Origin: Prevotella sp.
GTDB taxonomy: Bacteria > Bacteroidota > Bacteroidia > Bacteroidales > Bacteroidaceae
DNA length: 64,000 nt
Reading direction: 5' to 3'
Assembly: GCA_017458005.1 (NCBI GenBank)
Contig: JAFTGH010000002.1
Location: forward strand, 46,441-110,440
Shown here: piece by piece, positions 1 through 11,291 of the stretch
How positions within the stretch are numbered: the stretch's first letter is position 1
Layout: every line of letters begins with the position of its first letter
Made by a program: the position numbers and the translations under genes
The notes under the pieces: generated by a model
Databases searched by the model: none
What the model saw: the letters and a program-made list of their open reading frames with translations, nothing else
Told to the model about the DNA's origin: nothing

Positions 1-572
1 GGAAACAGGCTCTGCTTATATCCGTAAAGAGGCTCTGTCTCATTGAAGCGCTTGATGCAACGGTCGAGCCAGCGTTGGGTGAGTCCTAATGATTTCTTGG
101 CATATTGGTAGTCGCTCTGTCCTGGAGGGCACTCGTCAAGTGCCATCATGATATCAGCGCCGATGATCCTTTCCGTGTCCATCACATTCTCAGGAGTAAA
201 GATGTGTCGTGAACCATCAATATGGCTCTGGAATTCACATCCCTCCTCACGAAGTTTGCGAATACCTGTCAAGGAGAATACTTGAAAGCCGCCAGAGTCA
301 GTGAGGATAGGGCGATCCCATGTGTTGAATTGATGCAAGCCACCTGCTTTGCGGAGAATATCCAGACCAGGACGAAGGTACAGATGATAGGTGTTGCCTA
401 AGATGATTTGCGCCTTCACCTGCTCACGCAGTTCGGAGAAATGAACCCCTTTTACACTGCCTGCTGTTCCCACAGGCATGAAAATAGGAGTCTTTATTTG
501 TCCGTGATCAGTGGTGATGATTCCTGTACGTGCATCACTCGCCGAATCAGTATGTTGTAACTCAAAGGTCAT
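1..572 (-). CDS. tgt: Queuine/guanine tRNA-ribosyltransferase, C-terminus beyond the window edge
   Basis: This enzyme exchanges guanine 34 of GUN-anticodon tRNAs for a queuosine precursor. About 190 N-terminal residues are visible. The family signature LTDSGGFQVFSL places the conserved catalytic Asp at residue 92, and GNTYHLYLRPG precedes it. The residues DIMMALDECPP further on are also typical. The ATG at 572 overlaps the lon stop codon in an ATGA, so tgt is translated right behind lon and is probably co-transcribed with it. The C-terminal zinc site lies outside the window and cannot be checked. Confidence 0.95.
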   Translation of the reverse strand, partial: MTFELQHTDSASDARTGIITTDHGQIKTPIFMPVGTAGSVKGVHFSELREQVKAQIILGNTYHLYLRPGLDILRKAGGLHQFNTWDRPILTDSGGFQVFSLTGIRKLREEGCEFQSHIDGSRHIFTPENVMDTERIIGADIMMALDECPPGQSDYQYAKKSLGLTQRWLDRCIKRFNETEPLYGYKQSLF

Positions 573-3034
573 TTCTCTTTTTTCTCCTCTTCGATTTCAA
601 ATTTCAGGGGATTACTTACTATCTCATCGGTCAGGGCAAAGTCCCATACATCTTGCACATTCTCCACATAGTGGAACTCAACACCCTTCAGATACATCTC
701 AGGAATCTCGTCAATGTCTTTCTTATTGTCACGACACATGATGATATCTGTGATACCAGCACGTTTAGCAGCAAGGATCTTCTCCTTAATACCACCTACG
801 GGCAGGACTTTGCCACGAAGGGTTATCTCACCAGTCATCGCCGTATTCTTACGTACTTTCCTTTGGGTGAGTGCCGAGGCGATAGAGGTGGCAATCGTAA
901 TACCTGCGGAGGGACCGTCTTTCGGTGTCGCACCCTCTGGCACATGGATGTGTATATTCCAATTGTCAAAGATACGATAGTCAATCTTCAGTTTGTCAGC
1001 ATGTGCTTTCACATACTCCAAGGCAAGAATGGCACTTTCCTTCATGACATCTCCCAAATTACCTGTGAGGGTCAGTTTGGAGCCTTTGCCCTTTGAGAGG
1101 GATGTCTCAATGAAAAGGATCTCTCCCCCCACACTGGTCCAGGCAAGTCCCGTCACCACACCGGCATAGTTGTTCCCTTGATAGATATCTCGATAGAAAG
1201 GCGGTTTACCCATCAGCCCCTCAAGTTCTGTCGGCGTAATCTTCAGGAAAGGAAGTTCTCCGTCTTTTGCTTTCTGGAAAGCGAGTTTGCGCAATGCCTT
1301 GTTAATCTGTTTCTCCAACTGGCGAACACCGCTCTCACGAGTATATTGCTCTATAATCTTCTCGATGGCAGCCTTACTAAAGGTCAGTCCTTTGTCTGTA
1401 AGTCCTGTGTTCTCTTTCTCCTTGGGAATCAGGTGTCGCTTGGCAATCTCATATTTCTCCTCCGTGATATAGCCGCTCACCTCTATGATCTCCATACGGT
1501 CGAGTAGGGGCTTGGGGATAGTACCGAGATTATTCGCTGTAGCGATAAAGAGGACTTTCGACAGATCGTAATCCACGTCGAGGTAATTATCATGGAAAGC
1601 GTTGTTTTGCTCAGGGTCTAACACTTCCAGCATGGCAGACGCAGGGTCACCGTTATGGGTGTTTTGCGTCACCTTGTCTATCTCGTCAAGGATGAAAACA
1701 GGATTGCTAGACCCTGCTTTCTGGATGCTCTTAATGATACGCCCCGGCATGGCACCGATATAAGTGCGACGGTGCCCACGGATTTCCGCCTCATCGTGCA
1801 GACCACCTAATGAGACACGAACATATTTACGATTCAGTGCGTCGGCTATCGACTTGCCCAAACTTGTCTTTCCAACTCCAGGAGGACCATAGAGGCAGAG
1901 GATAGGGGATTTCAGGTCACCACGCAATGATAGCACAGCGATATACTCGAGGATTCGCTCCTTCACTTTCTCCATCCCATAATGGTCGCGGTCTAATATT
2001 TTCTGGGCTCGGTCCAGTCGCAGATCGTCTTCCGTGCACTCATTCCACGGCAATGAAACCAGTGTTTGCAGATAAGTCAACTGGATATTAAAGTCTGGAC
2101 TTTGTGGATTCAGTTGGTCGAGTTTGTCAATCTCCTTGTTAAAGATGCGCTCCACATCCTCTGTCCATTTCTTGTCTTTTGCCTTCTCCAATAGGTCTTT
2201 CTTCTCTGGCGAACTCTCATTACCCATCTCCGCCTGCAGGTTCTTGATCTGCTGTTGGAGGAAGTAGTTACGCTGTTGCTCGTCAATGTCGTCACGTGTC
2301 TTGTTGCGGATATCGAGTTTCAGTGTCTGTAACTCAATCTCACGGTTTACAATCTTCAACGTGTTAAACAGACGCTCCTTGATAGAGGACATCATCAGCA
2401 GCCTCATCTTTTCCTTGACAGAGAATGGCAAGTTGGAGCAGATGAAGTTCAATGCCATAATATTGTTGTCCACATTCTTGATGGCAAAAGCGGCCTCTTC
2501 TGGAATCTCATCACTCAACTTGATGTACTCTGCTGTCTGGCTACGCAAGTCCTCGACGGCGGTATAAAACTCGGTATCATGCTTGTCTGGCTCAAGTTCT
2601 GGCGCCATTTCCACATGTCCAACAAGATAGGGCTTGTATTTCTGCAACTCCAGCAGTTTGATACGTCCCAGTCCTTGAATAATAGCCGTGATATTACCGT
2701 TGGGCAAAGTCAACAGTTTCAGCACTTTGGCATAGACACCCATGTCATAGAGGTCTGCACGAATCGGCTGTTCCGTCTCTGGGTCACGCTGACAAAAGAC
2801 ACCTATCAGTGCGTCGTTCTTCTCAGCCATTCGCACTACTTTCATGCTGGTTTCACGACCTATCAATATAGGCGTTATCACACCAGGGAACAGGACTATG
2901 TTACGTACAGAGAGTATGGGAAGGGTGTCGGGAATCTCCACACTATTGAGATCGCTATAATCACCTTCTACATCGGCAATCATTGAGAACGACCTGTTCT
3001 TATTATCCATATACATTGTTATCGTTTCTTCCAT
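569..3034 (-). CDS. lon: ATP-dependent protease Lon
   Basis: Lon is a cytoplasmic AAA+ serine protease that degrades misfolded and regulatory proteins. Numbered from the longest open frame (838 residues, first codon at 3085), the N-terminal substrate domain runs from about residue 50 to 240. A coiled linker follows. Walker A GPPGVGKT is at 400-407 and Walker B FILDEID at 464-470. The proteolytic serine is in [10 protein letters not shown] (Ser726), with the lysine dyad partner in GGIKEK near 767. I start the gene at ATG 3034 (821 residues) because a promoter box at 3044-3051 lies inside the longer frame. Starts at 3016 or 3010 are also possible. It overlaps tgt by 4 nt. Confidence 0.96.
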   Translation of the reverse strand: MEETITMYMDNKNRSFSMIADVEGDYSDLNSVEIPDTLPILSVRNIVLFPGVITPILIGRETSMKVVRMAEKNDALIGVFCQRDPETEQPIRADLYDMGVYAKVLKLLTLPNGNITAIIQGLGRIKLLELQKYKPYLVGHVEMAPELEPDKHDTEFYTAVEDLRSQTAEYIKLSDEIPEEAAFAIKNVDNNIMALNFICSNLPFSVKEKMRLLMMSSIKERLFNTLKIVNREIELQTLKLDIRNKTRDDIDEQQRNYFLQQQIKNLQAEMGNESSPEKKDLLEKAKDKKWTEDVERIFNKEIDKLDQLNPQSPDFNIQLTYLQTLVSLPWNECTEDDLRLDRAQKILDRDHYGMEKVKERILEYIAVLSLRGDLKSPILCLYGPPGVGKTSLGKSIADALNRKYVRVSLGGLHDEAEIRGHRRTYIGAMPGRIIKSIQKAGSSNPVFILDEIDKVTQNTHNGDPASAMLEVLDPEQNNAFHDNYLDVDYDLSKVLFIATANNLGTIPKPLLDRMEIIEVSGYITEEKYEIAKRHLIPKEKENTGLTDKGLTFSKAAIEKIIEQYTRESGVRQLEKQINKALRKLAFQKAKDGELPFLKITPTELEGLMGKPPFYRDIYQGNNYAGVVTGLAWTSVGGEILFIETSLSKGKGSKLTLTGNLGDVMKESAILALEYVKAHADKLKIDYRIFDNWNIHIHVPEGATPKDGPSAGITIATSIASALTQRKVRKNTAMTGEITLRGKVLPVGGIKEKILAAKRAGITDIIMCRDNKKDIDEIPEMYLKGVEFHYVENVQDVWDFALTDEIVSNPLKFEIEEEKKEK

Positions 3035-3043
3035 AATAGGGTG

Positions 3044-3051
3044 CAAAGGTA
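3044..3051 (-). promoter_or_regulatory. lon promoter, -7 box TACCTTTG
   Basis: On the minus strand TACCTTTG matches the Bacteroidetes -7 consensus TAnnTTTG. It sits only 9 nt from the ATG at 3034, so the leader is nearly absent. No good -33 TTTG is seen at 19-20 nt. A second TACCTTTG on the plus strand near 3095 faces the other way. Confidence 0.7.
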
Positions 3052-3123
3052 CAAAATTAATTCCATTTACATTTTCATTCTGCAAAATTCTTTGTACCTT
3101 TGCGAATAATTAACATATATATG

Positions 3124-3651
3124 TTATGTTCGAAGAATAATACTGGTGGCACCTAAGGTAAATAGTGTTCCGTCCTCTATTCTACGTTTCTCACGAGGTT
3201 TCAGTTCGATATTATCAACAAAAGTACCAGTATTGCTATTGTTGTCACTGAGCGTATAGCATAGTTCTCCACGCTTATCACGGCTGACGTTTATCGTGCA
3301 GTGATTCAAGTCGACACTGGGGTCAACAGTCTCAAAAGGCGTGTTGATAGGGTTTCCTTTCTGATAGCGTCCAATGATATTGTCGCCCATGTGAAGAGGA
3401 ATCTCTTGTTTGAAGTGGAAGACATTCTCAATGACTACGATACTGCCACATTCTGTATCCAGATTGGAGAACTGTGTGTTGGCAAGTTCGTTCTCCTTCT
3501 TCTGAGTCTCCCTCAACTTCGAGACACCGATACGAATACCAAATTGCTTGCCACACTCAGCACACTGAAAAACCAGAGACTGTCCCGCTTCGTATTTGGT
3601 CTCGTCGAACGTTATATAAGTGTCACACTTTGGGCATCTTACGCGCCTCAT
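3124..3651 (-). CDS. Zinc-ribbon plus FHA domain protein
   Basis: This 175-residue protein begins with a zinc ribbon in which Cys6, Cys9, Cys30 and Cys33 form two CxxC knuckles, similar to MJ0042-type fingers. From about residue 75 to the end it has an FHA fold, with GDNIIGR, the segment around LNHCTINV, and NSNTGTFVDN matching the conserved loops. FHA domains bind phosphothreonine peptides, so a partner in a kinase or regulatory complex is inferred; no kinase is nearby. Its ATG overlaps the stop of the HU/SPOR gene (ATGA), indicating coupled translation. The 38-bp gap to lon contains the lon promoter. Confidence 0.8.
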   Translation of the reverse strand: MRRVRCPKCDTYITFDETKYEAGQSLVFQCAECGKQFGIRIGVSKLRETQKKENELANTQFSNLDTECGSIVVIENVFHFKQEIPLHMGDNIIGRYQKGNPINTPFETVDPSVDLNHCTINVSRDKRGELCYTLSDNNSNTGTFVDNIELKPREKRRIEDGTLFTLGATSIILRT

Positions 3652-4712
3652 CCTTCAGCCTTTCTTTTGTATACCCATCCCTCTTCGAAATCCTCTTCAA
3701 AACGAAGATTGTGCAACTCAACATAGGCGGCACTCTCAGACTTGAAGTGACCATAGACAACGCGTATGACATTGTTATGGACATTTATCTCTGTGTCTTT
3801 GAACCCTCTGTTACGAAGGATACGGACAAATTCTTCCGCATTCGCACGTTTCACCTGACTTGCCAAGACGATACAATAGGGTTTCTCCTCCACAGAAGGC
3901 ACCGACTCTTTTTGCTTGACAGAATCCGCCTTCACCTCCGCCTTTGCCTCTATGGTCGGCAAAGGCTCTGCTTTTACCACAGGAGTAGCGGGCGTCATGT
4001 TGGAGTCTTTGGGCATTAACTTGTAAATAATACTATTCTGTAATGCGCTCATCGTCTGCGACCCCAAGTTACTGTTAGCCACGGGAGTCGTCAACAAGAA
4101 GAAAAGGGCGATGGCGGCAGCGATGGCTACGGCATTACGAATCCACGACATCCTAATATGGATGGCATGCTCCTCCTCTTCGTCAAGAAGTTCTATTAAT
4201 GGCAATTGTGTCGTTTCCGCTTCCTCGACAATGCCTGAAGATTCTTGGATTTCCTCTGCTACTGGCTTTGTCTGAGAAGTAGCGGACAGGGGCTTCAGAA
4301 GACTGAACTCATACGAGCCAAGTCCATAGAGCGAGGGGGTTAATAATCCTGACTCCTGTGGCTCGAAGCAGTAATTGCCCTCGTCATTGGAAGTCAGTGT
4401 GCCAATACCCTCCAGATGATAGACCTCATCATGCAACACCTGTCGCCTGATCTCTTCGACCTCTTGCTCTATCCGAAGAAGGGCTTCTGGATAACTGATG
4501 TCATAGGTCTCCGCATACGATTGGGCCAACAGGGAGTCGTTCATCTTTAATTGCGGATTGAACCCGATAGTACGAATAGGAGGTAGGAACATGCCGTCTG
4601 CCTCGTCAACACGGGCAGGGACATAATGTGCGACAAAGCCTCCAAAGTCAGGCACTATCACACAATCATTGCTCAACAGGAGCACCTCCAGATGTCTCGC
4701 TAATTCAATCAC
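3648..4712 (-). CDS. HU-like (CCDC81-type) and SPOR domain membrane protein
   Basis: This 354-residue protein has an N-terminal region (about 1-135) resembling the tandem prokaryotic HU-like domains of the CCDC81/HU family, with PDFGGFVAHY and RTIGFNP. An acidic linker follows. There is one transmembrane segment at about 190-210, a Pro/Lys-rich periplasmic linker, and a C-terminal SPOR domain (about 277-350) of the kind that binds denuded peptidoglycan. The layout suggests a link between something cytoplasmic and the cell-wall division site; that role is inference. The start is a GTG at 4712, only 5 nt from the promoter box, so the message is close to leaderless. The FHA gene follows with a 4-nt overlap. 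Confidence 0.82.
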   Translation of the reverse strand: MIELARHLEVLLLSNDCVIVPDFGGFVAHYVPARVDEADGMFLPPIRTIGFNPQLKMNDSLLAQSYAETYDISYPEALLRIEQEVEEIRRQVLHDEVYHLEGIGTLTSNDEGNYCFEPQESGLLTPSLYGLGSYEFSLLKPLSATSQTKPVAEEIQESSGIVEEAETTQLPLIELLDEEEEHAIHIRMSWIRNAVAIAAAIALFFLLTTPVANSNLGSQTMSALQNSIIYKLMPKDSNMTPATPVVKAEPLPTIEAKAEVKADSVKQKESVPSVEEKPYCIVLASQVKRANAEEFVRILRNRGFKDTEINVHNNVIRVVYGHFKSESAAYVELHNLRFEEDFEEGWVYKRKAEG

Positions 4713-4717
4713 GAGTG

Positions 4718-4749
4718 CAAAAATAGATATTTTTTATGAATTGCGCAAA
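4718..4749 (-). promoter_or_regulatory. Promoter of the HU/SPOR-FHA genes
   Basis: On the minus strand TTTG (4746-4749), a 20-nt spacer and TATTTTTG (4718-4725) fit the Bacteroidetes consensus exactly. Transcription should begin within a few bases of the GTG start at 4712. Confidence 0.75.
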
Positions 4750-4784
4750 TAAAATGAAATGAAAGTGATAAAAAAGGTAAAGTT

Positions 4785-4816
4785 TTTGTATATCAGGCTT
4801 TTATTTATTACTTTTG
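4785..4816 (+). promoter_or_regulatory. Promoter of the omega-amidase gene
   Basis: TTTG (4785-4788), a 20-nt spacer and TACTTTTG (4809-4816) form a complete promoter. The leader to the ATG at 4863 is about 40 nt. It is divergent from the HU/SPOR promoter. Confidence 0.8.
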
Positions 4817-4862
4817 CAAGCAACAATTAAAAACGAGAACAGATAATTACTGAATTGAAAAT

Positions 4863-5624
4863 ATGAAAGTATCACTGTTACAGACAGATATAGCGTGGGG
4901 AGATTTCGAGGAGAACATCCGTCGGGTGGAACAACTTATGAGCGTTTCCGATGATAGTGACTTGTATGTCTTACCCGAGATGTGGAGTACGGGGTTTGCC
5001 ACTCAGCCTGAAGGTATCGCCCATCAGGAAGAGCATAACGAAGCCTTGCAATGGATGCGCCAGAAAGCAACGGAGAGACAATGTGCGATTTGCGGAAGTC
5101 TTGCCGTTCACTTGAATGACGGGACCTTTCGAAACCGTCATTATTTTGTTGATGGGCGAAACCACCAAGAGGTGTTTTATGACAAGCATCACCTCTTTAC
5201 TTATGGAGGGGAAAACAAATACTACACAGCAGGTCAGCAGCACACAATCGTGGAATATGAGGGATTTCGCATACTACTGCTTACCTGCTATGATCTTCGT
5301 TTCCCTTGTTGGAGCCGCTATGCTGACGATCGGGCGTATGACACCATTGTGGTGGTGGCAAACTGGCCCGAGTCCCGTCAGTCGGCATGGCATATCCTCA
5401 CTCGTGCCAGAGCCATCGAGAACCAGGCGTACTTGGTAGGAGTCAACAGGGTGGGGGATGATGAGTACTCTCATTACGTTGGCGCCAGTTGTGTCATTGA
5501 CCCGATTGGCAGGACATTAGGACAATGCCGTCAGAATCAAACGGAGGTGTTGACGGTTGACCTGTCGCTGGAAGAACTCCATCGGAGACGTTCGAAATTC
5601 CGTGTTCTTGAAGACCGTGATTAA
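4863..5624 (+). CDS. Nitrilase-family omega-amidase
   Basis: This 253-residue carbon-nitrogen hydrolase has the Glu-Lys-Cys triad in place: Glu39 in LPEM, Lys108 in YDKHHLF, and Cys142 in TCYDLRFP. The family hydrolyses omega-amides such as alpha-ketoglutaramate and alpha-ketosuccinamate, which repairs or salvages by-products of glutamine and asparagine transaminases. It resembles the YafV/NIT2-like branch in length and motifs. It stands alone behind its own promoter, and the NhaD gene downstream has a separate one. Confidence 0.88.
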   Translation: MKVSLLQTDIAWGDFEENIRRVEQLMSVSDDSDLYVLPEMWSTGFATQPEGIAHQEEHNEALQWMRQKATERQCAICGSLAVHLNDGTFRNRHYFVDGRNHQEVFYDKHHLFTYGGENKYYTAGQQHTIVEYEGFRILLLTCYDLRFPCWSRYADDRAYDTIVVVANWPESRQSAWHILTRARAIENQAYLVGVNRVGDDEYSHYVGASCVIDPIGRTLGQCRQNQTEVLTVDLSLEELHRRRSKFRVLEDRD

Positions 5625-5664
5625 AAAATCCGAACTAAAACATGGTTGTTTAGCGAAAATTCTT

Positions 5665-5672
5665 TATCTTTG
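5665..5672 (+). promoter_or_regulatory. nhaD promoter, -7 box TATCTTTG
   Basis: TATCTTTG matches the -7 consensus 27 nt before the ATG at 5700. No clear -33 element is found at the usual distance. Confidence 0.65.
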
Positions 5673-5699
5673 TAGTCGGAATTTAAAACTGGATGTTAC

Positions 5700-7070
5700 A
5701 TGACACTGATAATCGTATTATTACTAATAGCCTCTTACCTGCTTATTGCGACAGGTCATCTGACTGGAGTCAATAAAGCCGCCATCGCCATGTTTCTCGG
5801 TACGGCAGGGTGGGTAGTCTATGTGTGTTACGGCACGGATTTTGTCATGCAGCAATACCCAGACGACTATTTGGAGTATCTTGCCGGGGCACAGCCAACC
5901 AGTGAGACGGTGAAGTTTTTCATCTATGATAATATCTTCTTGAAATATGTAGGCAAGGCAGCCGCCATCGTGATGTTTTTGTTGGCAACGATGTCTATTA
6001 TCGAACTGCTTAACAATAATGGATGTTTCGATTTCATCACGGAATGGATACGGACACGTAACTCCAAACGACTGCTTTGGACCATCACGATAGCCACCTT
6101 TATCATCTCCGCGAATCTTGACAACCTGACGACGACTACCATGATGTTAGTCATTATGCATAACATCTTGCAGAGCGGTCGGCAACGTATGTTAGTGGGG
6201 TCTGCCATTGTCCTGGCAGCCAACTGTGGAGGTTGCTTTACGGTAATCGGTGATCCTACGGGGCTCATCCTGTGGGGCGATGGTGCTGTCACGGCAAGCC
6301 ATTTCTCCGCCTATCTGGCTCTTCCTGCCCTTTTGGCATGGGTGATTCCTACAATCCTTATTAATTACCAGTTGCCTGAGCGTCTGGATTGCGAGTGGAG
6401 CACCTCACCGTATCGTGGAGATGACACTCGTCTGAACCGTTGGCAGCGCGTGGTGATGTTGATAGTCGGTATAGGAGGCTTGTGGTTTATCCCAACGTTC
6501 CATAACATCACCAAACTGGCTCCGTTCCTTGGTGCGCTCTGTGTGCTGAGTGTGCTGTGGGTGGTTAACGAGATTTTCAACCGTCGACTGATGAATGCCG
6601 ACCAGATGGCACAGCGTCGTATTCCACGAGCCTTGCAATATGGCGCCATCCAGCAGATGCTTTTTGTGATGGGTATCATGATGGGTATGGGTGTTGTTGC
6701 CGAGACTGGTGTCTTTAGTGATATCGCCACTTGGTTTGACGACAATATCCATAATATCTGGCTAATAGGATTAGGCTCTGGCGTGTTAAGTTCATTGATC
6801 GACACCTTCACTGTTGCCGTCAGCAATATCATGCTATACCAAGTTGCTGATATGGGTGATATGGCAACCAACGGAACCTATTGGGAGATTATCGCCTACT
6901 GTACCGCTGTGGGAGGATGCCTGTTGTGCGTCGGCTCTACTAGTGGTGTCGCATTGATGAAGATGGAGCATGTCCGTTTGGGATGGTATCTCAAGAACCT
7001 GACTCCAAAAGTTGTTATTGGCTGGCTGGTCGGTCTTGCCGTCCTGTGGATGGAAATCAATTTAATATAA
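5700..7070 (+). CDS. nhaD: NhaD-type Na+/H+ antiporter
   Basis: This 456-residue membrane protein has about 12 hydrophobic segments and belongs to the ion-transporter (IT) superfamily. The NhaD signature region is visible as NLDNLTTTTMM (about residues 140-150) and NCGGCFTVIGDPTGLILW (about 180-197). A repeated half follows, with SSLIDTFTVAVSN and CVGSTSGVALM. Members exchange sodium or lithium for protons in the inner membrane, giving pH and sodium homeostasis. pfkA follows after 9 bp, so the two are probably one transcription unit. Confidence 0.88.
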   Translation: MTLIIVLLLIASYLLIATGHLTGVNKAAIAMFLGTAGWVVYVCYGTDFVMQQYPDDYLEYLAGAQPTSETVKFFIYDNIFLKYVGKAAAIVMFLLATMSIIELLNNNGCFDFITEWIRTRNSKRLLWTITIATFIISANLDNLTTTTMMLVIMHNILQSGRQRMLVGSAIVLAANCGGCFTVIGDPTGLILWGDGAVTASHFSAYLALPALLAWVIPTILINYQLPERLDCEWSTSPYRGDDTRLNRWQRVVMLIVGIGGLWFIPTFHNITKLAPFLGALCVLSVLWVVNEIFNRRLMNADQMAQRRIPRALQYGAIQQMLFVMGIMMGMGVVAETGVFSDIATWFDDNIHNIWLIGLGSGVLSSLIDTFTVAVSNIMLYQVADMGDMATNGTYWEIIAYCTAVGGCLLCVGSTSGVALMKMEHVRLGWYLKNLTPKVVIGWLVGLAVLWMEINLI

Positions 7071-7079
7071 AATAGGTAT

Positions 7080-8057
7080 ATGAGTAAAATCAAGACAATA
7101 GGCATCCTCACCTCAGGAGGTGATGCGCCAGGAATGAATGCGGCAATCCGTGCCGTCACACGTGCTGGTATCTATAATGGCTTTAATATTAAAGGTATCT
7201 ATCGTGGATATGATGGTTTGATCAAAGGAGAGGTGAAGAAATTCACCACCGAGAACGTGTCAGGTATCATCACCCGTGGCGGTACGATTCTGAAGACCGC
7301 GCGCTCGAAGGAGTTTATGACCATAGAGGGTATGCAGAAGGCCTATGAGACCTGTCAGAAAGAGGAGATTGACGCCCTGGTGGTGATAGGAGGTAACGGC
7401 TCTCTTACTGGTGCCCGTAACTTCGGCATGGAGTTCGACTTCCCTGTGATAGGACTGCCAGGAACCATCGATAACGACCTTTATGGCACCGATTCCACGA
7501 TTGGCTACGATACCACGATGAATACGATTATGGAGTGTGTGGACCGTATTCGTGACACGGCAAACTCCCATGAGCGCATCTTTTTTATCGAGGTGATGGG
7601 ACGTGATGCCGGTTTCCTTGCCCAGAACTCCGCTATTGCCTGTGGCGCAGAGGCGGCTATTATCCCAGAGGAGATGACAGATGTTGACCAACTTGCCCAG
7701 TTCATGGGTCGAGGTATCCGTAAGTCGAAGAAATCCTGTATCGTCATCGTGTCTGAGAGTCCCAAGTGTGGAGCCCTTTATTATGCGGATCGTGTAAAGA
7801 AGGAGTTCCCCGAGTTTGATGTCCGTGTATCCATCTTAGGACACCTGCAGCGTGGTGGTAGTCCCTCGGCGCACGACCGAATCCTTGCTTCCCGCACAGG
7901 AGTTGGTGCTATTGAGGCTATCAAGCAAGGACAGCGTAATGTGATGGTGGGAGTTCGCAACAACGAGGTTGTCTACGTTCCTTTCTCTGAGTGTATCCGT
8001 ACAGACAAGCCTTTCAACAAGAAGTTAATCAAAGTGCTTGATGAACTGAGCATATAG
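7080..8057 (+). CDS. pfkA: ATP-dependent 6-phosphofructokinase
   Basis: This 325-residue enzyme phosphorylates fructose 6-phosphate in glycolysis. GGDAPGMN (13-20) and GGNGS (104-108) build the nucleotide site. In PGTIDND (127-133) Asp131 is the catalytic base. The Gly in PGTIDND and the last Gly of GGNGS are the residues of ATP-dependent enzymes; pyrophosphate-dependent forms carry Lys and Asp there. It shares a transcript with nhaD and ends in a strong terminator just before the ATP synthase operon. Confidence 0.95.
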   Translation: MSKIKTIGILTSGGDAPGMNAAIRAVTRAGIYNGFNIKGIYRGYDGLIKGEVKKFTTENVSGIITRGGTILKTARSKEFMTIEGMQKAYETCQKEEIDALVVIGGNGSLTGARNFGMEFDFPVIGLPGTIDNDLYGTDSTIGYDTTMNTIMECVDRIRDTANSHERIFFIEVMGRDAGFLAQNSAIACGAEAAIIPEEMTDVDQLAQFMGRGIRKSKKSCIVIVSESPKCGALYYADRVKKEFPEFDVRVSILGHLQRGGSPSAHDRILASRTGVGAIEAIKQGQRNVMVGVRNNEVVYVPFSECIRTDKPFNKKLIKVLDELSI

Positions 8058-8084
8058 AAAAGTGTTCAAAACATCGCATAATTT

Positions 8085-8121
8085 AAACATTTTCGAATAA
8101 AAGTTCGGAAATGTTTTTTTT
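8085..8121 (+). terminator. Intrinsic terminator after pfkA
   Basis: A 13-bp stem with G-T wobbles pairs 8085-8097 with 8104-8116 around a 6-nt loop. A T run follows immediately. It separates nhaD-pfkA from the ATP synthase operon. Confidence 0.85.
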
Positions 8122-8137
8122 GTTGGAAATAATTTGC

Positions 8138-8145
8138 TATCTTTG
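8138..8145 (+). promoter_or_regulatory. ATP synthase operon promoter, -7 box TATCTTTG
   Basis: TATCTTTG lies 48 nt before the atpD ATG. The -33 position falls in the T run of the preceding terminator, so terminator and promoter are fused back to back. Confidence 0.7.
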
Positions 8146-8184
8146 CAGGAGTTATAACTACAAAACAATAACTTTAAATATTAA

Positions 8185-9719
<1,535 letters not shown>

Positions 9720-9720
<1 letters not shown>

Positions 9721-9959
9721 TGCCTATGTTACAGTTGAAGATAGTTTCGCCTGAGAAGATAGAGTTTACCGGAGAGGTAGAGCGTGTCCTCGTTCCTGGT
9801 CTGCAAGGACAGTTCGAGATACTGAACAACCATGCTCCTATCATCTCCATCCTCCAGAAGGGAGTGGTGGAGTACGACAACGAGCAGTTGCCTATCTTGG
9901 GTGGCTTTGTGGAGGTCCAGAAGAACGTGGTGTCGCTCTGTATTGAGAAGACGGAATGA
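9720..9959 (+). CDS. atpC: F1 ATP synthase subunit epsilon, short form
   Basis: This 79-residue protein corresponds to the N-terminal beta-sandwich of epsilon, with PGLQGQFEILNNHAPI as the recognisable segment. It binds gamma and the c-ring. The C-terminal helical hairpin that inhibits ATP hydrolysis in E. coli epsilon (about 138 residues) is absent. The short form is common in Bacteroidetes. The start overlaps the atpD stop by one base and the stop overlaps the next ATG. Confidence 0.9.
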
Positions 9960-10225
9960 TACTGGAGGTCATACTCTCAGCACTGTTCTTCACGCTTTTG
10001 GGCATACTCTACGTGAAAGGCTATGATATCGTCAAGCGTCATTCGCCCGATCATCTGCCCCATTTCTATCTGATTATGGCAACGATACGTATGTTGCTCG
10101 TCGCTACGGTTATCGGGCTCTACGTATTCTTCACAGAGAATAGAGAAGACGCCATCCGATTCGCTATTATATATATAATAATGTATATAGTGATGATGGT
10201 AGTTACACTGAAATTAAGACATTAA
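9956..10225 (+). CDS. Small membrane protein of the ATP synthase operon
   Basis: This 89-residue protein has three hydrophobic segments: residues 1-20, about 35-52 and about 65-82. It lies between epsilon and subunit a, coupled to both (ATGA with atpC; it stops directly before the atpB ATG). By position and topology it may play the part of AtpI, which assists c-ring assembly, but I do not recognise AtpI motifs, so this is inference. Confidence 0.72.
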   Translation: MILEVILSALFFTLLGILYVKGYDIVKRHSPDHLPHFYLIMATIRMLLVATVIGLYVFFTENREDAIRFAIIYIIMYIVMMVVTLKLRH

Positions 10226-11287
10226 ATGAATATAATGAATCACACGAAACGACTGCTTTGCATGGCGCTGTTGCTGTGGGCAATGATACCTGCGATGAAG
10301 GCAGAGGACTTCTCGGCGAAGGAGGTGGTGCTTGAGCATATCAAGGACTCACACGACTGGCATGTCACCGACTATGGTGACGGGAAGTCGCTGGTGATCC
10401 CTCTGCCCGTCATCGTGAAGAGTTCTACGGGATGGCATGTGTTCTGCTCCTCTGAGTTTGAGCATCATGCTGATGCCGACGGACTCCGTCAGGGACCTCA
10501 CGGACTCGCCATTGCCACAGAGGGTGACCATGCAGGCAAGATTGTCGAGAACGGAGAGCCCGTGCTCGACCTGTCGATCACCAAGACCGTTGCCGTGATG
10601 TTCATCAATGTGGCTATCCTGCTTTGCTGCATTCTGCTCAGTGCCCGCTGGTACAAGAATCGCAAGGCTTCTGATGCCGCACCTGGTGGCTTCGTCGGCT
10701 TCGTCGAGATGATGGTGATGTATGTGGTGGATGAGATCATCAAACCAGGTGTCGGCAAGGGCTATGAGAAATACGTGCCCTATCTGCTTACCTGTTTCTT
10801 CTTCATCTTCACTTGTAATGTGATGGGCTTGATACCATTCCCTCCGGGCTCAGGAAATGTGACGGGTAATATTGCCGTGACCTTCTTCCTTGCCCTCTGC
10901 ACCTTTGTCATCGTGCAGTTCTCTGGTAACAAGCACTACTGGAAGGATATCTTCTGGCCGGATGTTCCCACTTGGCTGAAGGCTCCTATCCCCATCATTC
11001 CCGTCATTGAGTTTGTGGGTATCTTCACGAAGCCTTTTGCCTTGATGATCCGTCTCTTTGCCAACATGATGGCTGGTCATGCCATTGCAGTGGCAATCAC
11101 CTGTATCATCTTCCTGGTGGCAAGTCAGGCTATCGCCGTCCAACTCTCCATGTCGGCACTGAGTGTGTTGATGAGCATCTTCATGATGTGCTTGGAGTGC
11201 TTGGTATGTTTCATCCAGGCAATGGTCTTCACCATGCTCTCCGCCGTCTTTATCGGACTGGCAAGAGTAGAGCCAGAGCATGAATAA
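10226..11287 (+). CDS. atpB: F0 ATP synthase subunit a with periplasmic N-terminal extension
   Basis: This 353-residue subunit forms the proton half-channels. The essential arginine is in FALMIRLFAN (Arg276), followed by MMAGH. Residues 1-26 look like a signal peptide, and about 100 residues of soluble, His-rich sequence precede the first membrane helix of the core. Such an extension is typical of Bacteroidetes subunit a and makes it about 80 residues longer than the E. coli protein. A second possible ATG lies at 10235. Confidence 0.94.
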   Translation: MNIMNHTKRLLCMALLLWAMIPAMKAEDFSAKEVVLEHIKDSHDWHVTDYGDGKSLVIPLPVIVKSSTGWHVFCSSEFEHHADADGLRQGPHGLAIATEGDHAGKIVENGEPVLDLSITKTVAVMFINVAILLCCILLSARWYKNRKASDAAPGGFVGFVEMMVMYVVDEIIKPGVGKGYEKYVPYLLTCFFFIFTCNVMGLIPFPPGSGNVTGNIAVTFFLALCTFVIVQFSGNKHYWKDIFWPDVPTWLKAPIPIIPVIEFVGIFTKPFALMIRLFANMMAGHAIAVAITCIIFLVASQAIAVQLSMSALSVLMSIFMMCLECLVCFIQAMVFTMLSAVFIGLARVEPEHE

Positions 11288-11291
11288 TTCT

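Noticed and set aside
530-1096. Overlapping plus-strand frames across lon
   Set aside because: They are opposite-strand shadows of a clear, full-length Lon coding sequence, with no promoter or recognisable product.
3474-4019. 181-residue plus-strand frame over the FHA and HU/SPOR genes
   Set aside because: Both genes on the minus strand have recognisable domains and coupled starts; this frame has low-complexity shadow composition.
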